From Agrobacterium vitis (GTDB lineage Bacteria; Pseudomonadota; Alphaproteobacteria; Rhizobiales; Rhizobiaceae), in contig NZ_CP146242.1 in the NCBI RefSeq assembly GCF_037039395.1, forward strand, positions 2,367,001 through 2,431,000: 64,000 bases of DNA, in the 5' to 3' direction. Of the stretch, positions 8,543 to 16,113 are shown piece by piece. Below the pieces are notes generated by a model that saw only the letters and a program-made list of their open reading frames with translations, did no database searches and had not been told where the DNA came from. Position numbers and translations under genes: made by a program. Position 1 is the first letter of the stretch; each line of letters opens with the position of its first letter.

Positions 8543-9622
8543 GTGGTCCAGGTATCCTCCGTTGGAGAGATCAATGTAGCAGCCGGGCGCAAGCGCGCCC
8601 GGCATGGTCGTCGCCTCAAGGCCATGGCTGGATTTATCATCACTGTTCTGACCACCTATCTTGGTCTGCTGGCTGTGACGTTCTTTATCGGTCGAATTAT
8701 TCCAATTGATCCAGTTCTGGCGGTGCTGGGCGACCGGGCTCCGGAATCCATGGTGGAACAGACGCGCCGGGCTATGGGGCTTGATCAGCCGCTCTATTAT
8801 CAATTCTTCATCTATATCAAGCAGGCCTTGTCGGGTGATTTTGGCACGTCTGTGCTGACCACCAATCCTGTCATGACGGATATTGCCAGGGTCTTTCCGG
8901 CAACCATTGAGCTGGCCACAGTCGGTACAATCATTGGCGCGGCGCTTGGTATTCCGCTGGGGGTGCTGGCGGCCGTCAAGCGCGGCAGCTTTGTCGATCA
9001 GGTGGTCCGGGTCGTTGGTCTGGTTGGCTATTCTGTGCCAATTTTTTGGCTAGGCCTGCTTGGGCTGTTGGTGTTTTATGCCAAGCTGCAATGGGTTGCC
9101 TATCCTGGCCGTCTCGATGTGGTCTATGAATATAGTTTCATGCCCGTCACCGGTTTCTACCTGCTTGATGCGGCCATGCAGGGCCAATGGGATGTGGTCT
9201 GGGATCTGTTTCGCCACATCATCCTGCCGGGTGCCCTGCTTGGCTATTTCTCGCTTGCCTATATCAGCCGCATGACGCGGTCTTTCATGCTCAACGAGCT
9301 TTCGCAGGAGTATATCACTGCGGCCCGCGCCAAGGGCCTGTCCGAAGCCCGGATCATCTGGTTCCACGCCTTGCGCAATGCCGCTGTGCCGTTGCTGACG
9401 GTGATTGCTCTATCTTATGCAGGCCTACTGGAAGGCTCGGTGCTCACAGAGACGATCTTCTCCTGGCCGGGCATCGGCCTCTACATTACCAATTCGCTGC
9501 AAAATGCCGATATGAATGCGGTGCTGGGCGGAACCATCATTATCGGTTCGGTGTTCATCGCAATCAACATCCTGTCGGATCTCCTCTACAAAACCCTTGA
9601 TCCGAGGACGCGCAGCCGATGA
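8543..9622 (+). CDS. ABC importer permease, DppB/OppB type
   Basis: Inner-membrane permease with about six membrane segments. It has the DppB N-terminal block FFIGRIIPIDPVLAVLGDRA, the RRAMGLDQPLYYQF segment and the cytoplasmic EAA-type loop ITAARAKGLSEARI, ending in the LYKTLDPRTR tail typical of the family. The GTG at 8543 gives 359 residues; an internal ATG at 8624 (MAGFIITVLTTYLG) would remove 27 polar residues and fits the family's usual start better, but neither has a strong ribosome site. Its stop overlaps the next ATG by four bases. Confidence 0.9.
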   Translation: MVQVSSVGEINVAAGRKRARHGRRLKAMAGFIITVLTTYLGLLAVTFFIGRIIPIDPVLAVLGDRAPESMVEQTRRAMGLDQPLYYQFFIYIKQALSGDFGTSVLTTNPVMTDIARVFPATIELATVGTIIGAALGIPLGVLAAVKRGSFVDQVVRVVGLVGYSVPIFWLGLLGLLVFYAKLQWVAYPGRLDVVYEYSFMPVTGFYLLDAAMQGQWDVVWDLFRHIILPGALLGYFSLAYISRMTRSFMLNELSQEYITAARAKGLSEARIIWFHALRNAAVPLLTVIALSYAGLLEGSVLTETIFSWPGIGLYITNSLQNADMNAVLGGTIIIGSVFIAINILSDLLYKTLDPRTRSR

Positions 9623-10548
9623 TGACGACGCCCTCCACGCACGGCACCCTTCGAGACTGGCTGCTGTCGGACCGTCCCCAATCGCGCCGGCAGGCCCGGC
9701 TTGGCCGCGCCTATGTGATCTGGCGGCAGTTTTCGGCCAATCGGTTGGCATTGCTTGGCCTTGGCATCATTATCGCGCTCATTCTGGTTGCTGCCTTCGC
9801 CAATCTGCTGGCCACCCACAATCCGGTGCAGGGTGATCTTGCCAATGCAAGATTGATGGCACCCGGGACCGGCGGTTTCTGGCTCGGCAGCGACGACCAG
9901 GGCCGCGACATCTATTCCCGGCTGATCTACGGGTCGCGGCTGACATTGATGGTGGTGGTGCTGGTGGCAATCATTGCCGCGCCCATCGGTCTGCTGGTCG
10001 GCACGGTGGCCGGTTATGCGGGCGGCTGGGTCGATGCGGTACTGATGCGGCTGACCGATATTTTCCTGGCCTTTCCGAAGCTCGTTCTGGCTCTGGCGCT
10101 GGTCGCGGCCCTCGGCCCCGGCATCGAAAACGCCATTCTGGCCATCGCCGTCACCTCCTGGCCGCCCTATGCGCGTATTGCCCGGGCAGAAACGCTGACG
10201 GTGCGCAATTCCGATTATATCTCTGCCGTCAAGCTGATGGGCGCTTCGCCCTTTCGCATCGTGTTGCGTCACATCATGCCGCTCTGTCTCTCGTCGCTGA
10301 TCGTCCGCGTTACGCTGGATATGGCGGGCATTATCCTGACGGCTGCCGGTCTCGGTTTCCTGGGCCTTGGCGCCCAGCCGCCCCTGCCGGAATGGGGGGC
10401 AATGATTGCCGATGGCCGCCGCTTCATTCTCGATCAATGGTGGGTTGCCGCCATGCCGGGCTTTGCCATCCTGATCGTCAGCCTTGGCTTCAACCTGCTG
10501 GGTGATGGCTTGCGCGATGCGCTGGACCCGAAGGAGGCCGGCCAATGA
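9619..10548 (+). CDS. ABC importer permease, DppC/OppC type
   Basis: 309-residue inner-membrane partner of the upstream permease. It shows the DppC hallmarks: N-terminal segment with NRLALLGLGIIIALI, the GTDNQGRD-like motif as LGSDDQGRDIYSRLIYGSRL, LTDIFLAFPKLVLALALV, and the EAA loop YISAVKLMGASPFRIVLRHI. The C-terminus is LGDGLRDALDPKEAGQ. ATGA overlaps at both ends indicate coupled translation with the permease before and the ATPase after. Confidence 0.93.
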   Translation: MMTTPSTHGTLRDWLLSDRPQSRRQARLGRAYVIWRQFSANRLALLGLGIIIALILVAAFANLLATHNPVQGDLANARLMAPGTGGFWLGSDDQGRDIYSRLIYGSRLTLMVVVLVAIIAAPIGLLVGTVAGYAGGWVDAVLMRLTDIFLAFPKLVLALALVAALGPGIENAILAIAVTSWPPYARIARAETLTVRNSDYISAVKLMGASPFRIVLRHIMPLCLSSLIVRVTLDMAGIILTAAGLGFLGLGAQPPLPEWGAMIADGRRFILDQWWVAAMPGFAILIVSLGFNLLGDGLRDALDPKEAGQ

Positions 10549-11378
10549 GCGCGCTGCTAACGGTAGACAATCTCAAGGTCAGTTTTCCGACCCGCACGGG
10601 TCTGGTGGAAGCCGTGCGCGGCGTGTCCTTCACACTGGGCAAGGAGCGGCTGGGCATTGTCGGCGAATCCGGCTCCGGCAAATCCCAGACCGGGCGGGCG
10701 ATCATGGGTCTCACCCCCGCCCATGCGCGGATAACCGCCGATCACTTGCATTTCGGCGATACGGATCTGCTGGCGATTTCGGCTTCGAAGCGCCGGGCGC
10801 TGCGCGGCAAGCGGATGGCGATGATCCTTCAGGACCCGAAATATTCGCTGAACCCGGTTATGCCGATTGGCAAACAGATCGTCGAGACCTTGTTGACCCA
10901 TGAGCGGATGACGGGAAAGCAAGCTAGGCACAGGGCGCTGGCCATGCTGGAAGCGGTGCAGATCCGCGATCCCGAACGGGTGTTCAAGCTTTACCCGCAT
11001 GAGGTTTCCGGCGGCATGGGCCAGCGGGTAATGATCGCCATGATGCTGGTCTGCGGGCCGGAACTGCTGATTGCCGATGAACCGACCTCGGCGCTGGATG
11101 TGACAGTGCAGCTGGAAGTGCTCGATATTCTCGACATGCTGGTGCGTGAGCGCGGCATGGGGCTGATTTTCGTCAGCCATGATTTGCGGCTGGTCTCTTC
11201 CTTCTGCGACCGGGTGCTGGTGATGTATGCGGGCCGTGTCGTCGAGGAACTGAATGCCGCAAACCTGTCCGAGGCGAAACATCCCTATACCCAGGGTCTG
11301 CTGAATTGCCTGCCGCGCCTGGAAGGCAACCAGCATCCGCTGCCGGTCTTGCAGCGTCAGGTGGAGTGGGCTCAATGA
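10545..11378 (+). CDS. ABC importer ATPase, DppD type
   Basis: Cytoplasmic ATPase energising the importer, 277 residues. Walker A GESGSGKSQTGRA is near residue 38, signature VSGGMGQRVMIAMML near 155, and Walker B LLIADEPTSALD near 175, followed by the switch His in VSHDLRLV. The C-terminal tail has HPYTQGLLNCLPRLEG, the oligopeptide/dipeptide transporter extension that usually precedes Fe-S or substrate-specific regions. It overlaps genes on both sides by ATGA. Confidence 0.93.
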   Translation: MSALLTVDNLKVSFPTRTGLVEAVRGVSFTLGKERLGIVGESGSGKSQTGRAIMGLTPAHARITADHLHFGDTDLLAISASKRRALRGKRMAMILQDPKYSLNPVMPIGKQIVETLLTHERMTGKQARHRALAMLEAVQIRDPERVFKLYPHEVSGGMGQRVMIAMMLVCGPELLIADEPTSALDVTVQLEVLDILDMLVRERGMGLIFVSHDLRLVSSFCDRVLVMYAGRVVEELNAANLSEAKHPYTQGLLNCLPRLEGNQHPLPVLQRQVEWAQ

Positions 11379-12133
11379 GCAAGGCCCTGATTGTTGAAGA
11401 GATGGGCGTGCGCTTCGACGAGTTTCTGGCGCTGGACGGTGTCAGCATTGCCGTTGAACAGGGCGAGAGCTTTGGTCTGGTCGGGGAATCCGGCTCGGGA
11501 AAATCGACGCTGCTGCGGGCGATTGCCGGGCTGAATACCTTTGAGAGTGGCAAGCTGACTGTCGATGGCAAGAGCTATGACAGCAGGCGGCGCGACAAAA
11601 GCTTTTATCGCACCGTACAAATGGTGTTTCAGGACCCATACGGCTCGCTGCATCCGCGCCAGACTGTGGACCGCTTGCTGCTGGAACCTTTGGCCGTGCA
11701 TGGATTTTCCGATGTCGACAGCCGGATTGCCCGCGCTCTGGATGAGGTTGGCCTCGGTTCCGGCTTCCGCTTCCGGTTTTCGCACCAGCTGTCCGGCGGC
11801 CAGCGTCAGCGCATCGCCATTGCTCGTGCCTTGATCGTCGAGCCGAAAATCCTGCTGCTGGATGAGCCAACCTCGGCACTCGACGCCTCAATCCAGGCGG
11901 AAATCCTCAACCTCCTCGAACAGGCCCGCAAGGATCGCGGCCTGACCTTCCTGATGGTCAGTCACGATCTGGCTGTTATCAGCCATATGTGCGACCGGCT
12001 GGCGGTGATGCGCACCGGGCAGGTGGTGGAAGTCATGGATGTCGAAGCGCTGCGCAGACGCGATGTGCAGGTGGATTATACACGGCAATTGATGGTGGCG
12101 AGTGAGGGGTTTCGGCGGAAAGCTGACCGTTAA
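11375..12133 (+). CDS. ABC importer ATPase, DppF type
   Basis: Second ATPase subunit, 252 residues from the coupled ATG at 11375 (MSKALIVEEMGVRF); the open frame extends upstream but that part overlaps the previous gene. Walker A GESGSGKSTLLRA, Q-loop MVFQDPYGSLHPRQ, signature LSGGQRQRIAIARAL and Walker B ILLLDEPTSALD are all present. The tail is shorter than in most DppF proteins and lacks the long HPYT extension, having DVQVDYTRQLMVAS instead. Last gene of the operon; its stop overlaps the convergent GNAT stop by three or four bases, leaving no room for a terminator between them. Confidence 0.92.
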   Translation: MSKALIVEEMGVRFDEFLALDGVSIAVEQGESFGLVGESGSGKSTLLRAIAGLNTFESGKLTVDGKSYDSRRRDKSFYRTVQMVFQDPYGSLHPRQTVDRLLLEPLAVHGFSDVDSRIARALDEVGLGSGFRFRFSHQLSGGQRQRIAIARALIVEPKILLLDEPTSALDASIQAEILNLLEQARKDRGLTFLMVSHDLAVISHMCDRLAVMRTGQVVEVMDVEALRRRDVQVDYTRQLMVASEGFRRKADR

Positions 12134-12579
12134 GATGTTGTCCGGGACCAGACATAGAGCACGTCCGGCTGTTTTTCTTCGTTCTCACCACCGTCCGTCA
12201 TCAGGTCAGGGGTGAAGCCGTGGTACTCATAAAAGCGTCGTGCATTCTGGTTTTGCTGAAATGTCCAGAGCTTCAGATGGGTTGCATCCGCCATTGCATT
12301 GGTGAGTAAGCGTGATCCCATGCCTTTACCGAGATGGTCCGGGTCAATGTAGAGATGGTCGATCCAACCGTCCTTGACTGCGATAAAGCCGCATATCCTG
12401 TGGTTTTCAATCGCAACCCGCACAGAATTTTCAGCAAGAACGACGGTTTCAATGAAATGCCGATCTTCCTCGGCAGTGTGCAATTTCGGCAAAAAAACCA
12501 ACAGGGATCGAGAGCGGGTAAAGACCGAAGCAATGGCATCCGTATCTTGGTTTTCCGCAAGACGAATGTGATCGGCCAT
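12130..12579 (-). CDS. GNAT-family N-acetyltransferase
   Basis: 149-residue acetyltransferase. The GNAT fold is visible: an N-terminal IRLAENQDTDAIASVF strand-helix, central ICGFIAVKDGWIDHLYIDPD (strands 4-5), and the acetyl-CoA pyrophosphate loop HLGKGMGSRLL near residue 95, with the C-terminal NQNARRFYEYHGF motif. The start overlaps the stop of phnM (TGATG), so it is cotranslated with it. Acetyltransferases such as PhnO occur in some phosphonate operons, but nothing here identifies the acceptor, and the name PhnO is not justified. Confidence 0.85.
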   Translation of the reverse strand: MADHIRLAENQDTDAIASVFTRSRSLLVFLPKLHTAEEDRHFIETVVLAENSVRVAIENHRICGFIAVKDGWIDHLYIDPDHLGKGMGSRLLTNAMADATHLKLWTFQQNQNARRFYEYHGFTPDLMTDGGENEEKQPDVLYVWSRTTS

Positions 12580-13745
12580 CACCCAACCCGCACCCCGCCG
12601 CGCCAGATCTGCTTGATGAACGGATGGCCGCCGTGCTGGCCAATCTGCAAGAGGTCGGCGCGCTTGCCCGGCGCGATCTCGCCGCGGTCGTTCAGGCCAG
12701 CGGCTTCTGCCGGGGTCTTGGTGACCATGCGGATGGCGGCGGGCAGGTCGTAGGCGAGATCCGGATCGGCGGCGATGGCGAAGGGCGCGTCCAGCAGGGC
12801 GCGTGGTACATAATCGGAGGCGAGGATATCGCAAAGGCCTTCGAGCAGCAGATCGCGCACCGCGATATTGCCGGATTGTGAGCCGCCGCGCACGATATTC
12901 GGTGCGCCGCCGACAATCTGCATGCCCCGCTTGCGGGCCTCGCGGGCGGCCTCCAGCGTGCAGGGAAATTCGCTGATCGATACGCCTTCGTCCGCCGCCA
13001 GATCGACATGCTCGATATCGGTATCGTCATGGCTGAGCAGCGGCTTGTTGTGGCGCTTGGCGATATCCACCACCTGCGGGCGGATCCGGTTGCCAATGGC
13101 CTGTTTGGCGGTGATCAGATCCGCAACCCGAGCCGTGGTGACAGCAAGCGCTTCGCCGCGCAATTTCGCGACCTTGGCCAGATAGGTGTCGAGATCCCGT
13201 GTCTGGCGGATGCCGGGCAGGTGCTCCATGACAGAGACGACGCGCACCAGAGCATGGCCAATATTGGCTTCCATCAGCGCAGGCGTTTGTTCATCGATCA
13301 CTTCGCAGCGCAGATGCACGAAATGCTCGGCCCTGAGCATGCCAGCGCTTTGCGCCTTTTCCAGCGCCTCGATCATCGGCCCCAGGATTTCCGCCCGCTC
13401 GCTGCCGTCTTCCGCCGCACCGACGCAGAGGCTGTCGAACACGGTGGTAATGCCTGCGCCGATGATTTGCGCGTCATGGGCAAGGGCCGCCGTCGTATAA
13501 TTCCAGCGGACGTGGTGGCGGGGAAAGACATGCTTTTCGAAATGATCGGTGTGGATATCGACAAGGCCTGGGATCAGCATATCGCCACCAAGATCGATGG
13601 CGTCGCTGGCATGGGTTATCGGGCCGATGGCGATGATCTGGCCGTTTTCGATTTCGACCGTGCCGGTCTGTATGCGGTCTGCAAGGACGATGGCGGCATT
13701 GGTCAGGACCAGGCGTTTCAAAGGTGTCTTGCCGCTCATGTCCAT
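12579..13745 (-). CDS. phnM: Alpha-D-ribose 1-methylphosphonate 5-triphosphate diphosphatase
   Basis: Amidohydrolase-superfamily enzyme that releases pyrophosphate from ribose-1-phosphonate 5-triphosphate in the C-P lyase pathway. PhnM-specific metal block LVDIHTDHFEKHVFPRHHVRW region is near residue 60, LLSHDDTDIEHV near 235, and the C-terminal ADLLQIGQHGGHPFIKQIWR block is present. The ATG at 13745 follows GGAGAG; the longer frame to 13778 lacks support. That gives 388 residues, slightly above the E. coli length of 378. No other phn genes are in the window. Confidence 0.9.
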   Translation of the reverse strand: MDMSGKTPLKRLVLTNAAIVLADRIQTGTVEIENGQIIAIGPITHASDAIDLGGDMLIPGLVDIHTDHFEKHVFPRHHVRWNYTTAALAHDAQIIGAGITTVFDSLCVGAAEDGSERAEILGPMIEALEKAQSAGMLRAEHFVHLRCEVIDEQTPALMEANIGHALVRVVSVMEHLPGIRQTRDLDTYLAKVAKLRGEALAVTTARVADLITAKQAIGNRIRPQVVDIAKRHNKPLLSHDDTDIEHVDLAADEGVSISEFPCTLEAAREARKRGMQIVGGAPNIVRGGSQSGNIAVRDLLLEGLCDILASDYVPRALLDAPFAIAADPDLAYDLPAAIRMVTKTPAEAAGLNDRGEIAPGKRADLLQIGQHGGHPFIKQIWRGGVRVG

Positions 13746-13857
13746 CCCGATCTCTCCGCTTTTTCTCTCACATAGCATGGTTCAGACGATTCGAGCCGTG
13801 CCGCGACAGGCGCGGTGTAAATCTCTGTGATGACCGTTCTATGTCAGCGATCGGAAA

Positions 13858-14859
13858 TCAGACACGAAGATCACGCCAGGCCGGTTGCGAACAGTCGTAA
13901 GGCAGGGCTTGCGCTTCATAAACGCCACGGGCGATGGCGCGGGCCATGGTGAGGGTGGCGAGATGGCAAAGCTCCATGAAACTGGCAAGGTCCGGCGGCG
14001 GTTTTGCGCCGGTGGCGGCGGCAAACACCGTATCGCCATCGGCAGGCAGATGGGCAGGCAGCAGCGCCCGCGCCAATCCGTCATGGGCCATGATTGACAG
14101 GCGGTGGCATTCCGCCTTGGTCAGATCAGCATCGGTGACAATAGCGCCAATGGTGGTGGCGATCGGGTCGCGGCCCTTGAGGCGCAACGCGCTATCATCA
14201 GGGCCGAAGGAGGAGGGCATGCCGAGGCCGCCGAATTCACCCTCCTGCTCGAAAGGAGCGGCCCAGAAATGCCGTGACGAACCGATCGTGGCCGTGCCGA
14301 GCGCATTGACGGCGACGATGGCCGCCACGGTATGACCGCTGGCGGAGACGGCGCTGGCCGAACCGAGCCCGCCCTTGACGGTGGCAGTGGTGGCGCCTGT
14401 TCCAGCCCCGATTGTTCCTAACGGGAAACTGCCCGGTTTGCGGGCCACGAAAGCCTCATAACCCATATCGCGATAGGGGGAGTGGAGGCCCCAGTTCTTG
14501 TTGCCGCCATTCAGCAGATCCATCAGGATCGCCTGCGGGACGATGGGGACGTTCATATCACCGACCGGAAATCCCTGGCCAATCTGGCGCAGGCCCGCCT
14601 GCACGCCGCCTGCCGCATCCAGCCCAAAGGCGGAGCCGCCCGACAGGACCAGCGCATTGACCTGGGTGACCAGCGACAGCGACGGATCGAGCAAACCCGT
14701 TTCACGCCCACCGGGCGCCCCGCCCAGCACCGAGCCGGATGCGGTGGCCGGTTGATCGAAGACGATGACAGTCACCCCGGAGCCGAGCGCCAGATCGGTG
14801 GCATGACCGACCGAAAGACCGGCAACATCCGTCAGTAGATTGAGAGAGCCGGGCTTCAT
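13858..14859 (-). CDS. P1-family (DmpA-like) aminopeptidase
   Basis: 333-residue member of the P1/DmpA family (peptidase S58), N-terminal-nucleophile-type enzymes that self-cleave and act on N-terminal residues of peptides, beta-peptides or amides. The family start NLLTDVAGLSVGHATD, the LSGGSAFGLDAAGGV glycine block and the GTIGAGTGATTATVKGG region are clear. ATG at 14859 has AAGGAG eight bases upstream. It is 112 bp ahead of phnM on the same strand, which may be coincidental. Substrate cannot be told; alternatives within the family include D-amino acid esters and nylon-type oligomers. Confidence 0.87.
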   Translation of the reverse strand: MKPGSLNLLTDVAGLSVGHATDLALGSGVTVIVFDQPATASGSVLGGAPGGRETGLLDPSLSLVTQVNALVLSGGSAFGLDAAGGVQAGLRQIGQGFPVGDMNVPIVPQAILMDLLNGGNKNWGLHSPYRDMGYEAFVARKPGSFPLGTIGAGTGATTATVKGGLGSASAVSASGHTVAAIVAVNALGTATIGSSRHFWAAPFEQEGEFGGLGMPSSFGPDDSALRLKGRDPIATTIGAIVTDADLTKAECHRLSIMAHDGLARALLPAHLPADGDTVFAAATGAKPPPDLASFMELCHLATLTMARAIARGVYEAQALPYDCSQPAWRDLRV

Positions 14860-15061
14860 GCGTGATGCTCCTTCGGACTGTGTTGCGGAAGATTTGATTT
14901 CAATCAAGGACGCACCGGCAAAGGCCAGTAAGTTTGACGCATAAAGCGTTATACCCTGAAGGCGCTCGTAACAAGTTTATACAGTAAATTTAGTGTCTTA
15001 CGGTTTGATCGATCGTTGGATTCCCGCGCTGTCCGCCCCTTTTTCGAGATTTGAGCTATCC

Positions 15062-16102
15062 ATGCAGAAGCCCCAGAAATTCGCCCTAGCCTTCGTTGTC
15101 GTTCTGCTTGCCGCATCCGGCGGCACCTATGCCTATTTGAAATTCGGACGAGCCGATACGCTGCCGTCAGGCATCGTCACCGGCAATGGCCGGATCGAGG
15201 CGACCGAGGTCGATATCGCTAGCAAAAGCGCCGGGCGTCTGGTGTCCGTCGAAGTCGGCGAGGGCGATCTGGTCACCAAGGGGCAGGTGCTGGCGCGCAT
15301 GGATACGGTGGAATTGCAAAGCCAGCTGCGTGCCGCAAAGGCCAAGATCGCCGAAGCCGAACAGAGCCGCGATGCTTCGGCCTTCAAACTGTCCCAGGCG
15401 CAGAGCCAGTTCGATCTCGCCGACAAGGATCTGGAGCGCAAGCTGGTTCTGCTTGGCAAGGGCTTCGTTTCCGATCAGGCGGTCGATAGCCAAAGGTTGA
15501 GCCGCGACAGTTCCAAGGCGGCGGTCTCGGCGGCCGAGAGCACGTTGAACAGCGTGCAGGCGACCATCGACAATGCCAAGGCGGAGGCCGACCGCATCTC
15601 CCAGACCGTTTCCGATGCAACGCTTGTTGCACCGAAGGACGGGCGGGTGCTTTACCGGCTGGCGGAGCCGGGCGAGGTGCTGGCGGCGGGCGGCAAGGTA
15701 CTGACGGTGCTCGATCTGTCGGATGTCTATATGACGATCTATCTTCCGTCTGCCGACGCCGCCAAAACCGCAATCGGTGCCGAGGGCCGTATCCTGCTCG
15801 ATATTCTGCCGGACCGGGCCATTCCCGGAACGGTGTCCTTCGTCTCGCCGCAGGCTCAATATACGCCGAAACAGGTGGAGATCCGCAGCGAGCGCGACCG
15901 ATTGATGTTCCGTGTCAAGATCAGCGCACCGAAGGAACTGGTGAAGCAATATCTGCCGCTGGTCAAAACCGGGATCACTGGTCTCGGCTATGTGAAGACC
16001 GATGCGAATGCGGTCTGGCCGGACCGGCTGCAATCCGATCTGACGACAGCGCCTCTCGACCCTTCGGCTTCGAATACCCAACCTTCCGCCAGTAAGCCGT
16101 AA
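15062..16102 (+). CDS. HlyD-type membrane fusion protein (YhiI-like)
   Basis: 346-residue periplasmic adaptor with one N-terminal membrane anchor (FALAFVVVLLAASGGTYAYL). It has the lipoyl-like beta segment GNGRIEATEVDIASKSAGR, the hinge VEVGEGDLVTKGQVLARMD, a coiled-coil region at about residues 85-180 rich in Ala/Gln/Lys, then DATLVAPKDGRVLYRLAEPGE, the second half of the lipoyl domain. The ATG at 15062 is preferred because it starts just before the anchor; a GTG at 14993 is in frame but adds an unusual leader. It precedes the fused exporter ATPase by 11 bp and likely links that exporter to the outer envelope. Confidence 0.9.
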   Translation: MQKPQKFALAFVVVLLAASGGTYAYLKFGRADTLPSGIVTGNGRIEATEVDIASKSAGRLVSVEVGEGDLVTKGQVLARMDTVELQSQLRAAKAKIAEAEQSRDASAFKLSQAQSQFDLADKDLERKLVLLGKGFVSDQAVDSQRLSRDSSKAAVSAAESTLNSVQATIDNAKAEADRISQTVSDATLVAPKDGRVLYRLAEPGEVLAAGGKVLTVLDLSDVYMTIYLPSADAAKTAIGAEGRILLDILPDRAIPGTVSFVSPQAQYTPKQVEIRSERDRLMFRVKISAPKELVKQYLPLVKTGITGLGYVKTDANAVWPDRLQSDLTTAPLDPSASNTQPSASKP

Positions 16103-16113
16103 GCGGGGCAGCC

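Noticed and set aside
8574..8579. ATG with GGAGAG ahead, before the DppB-type permease
   Set aside because: It is followed at once by TAG and is out of frame with the permease.
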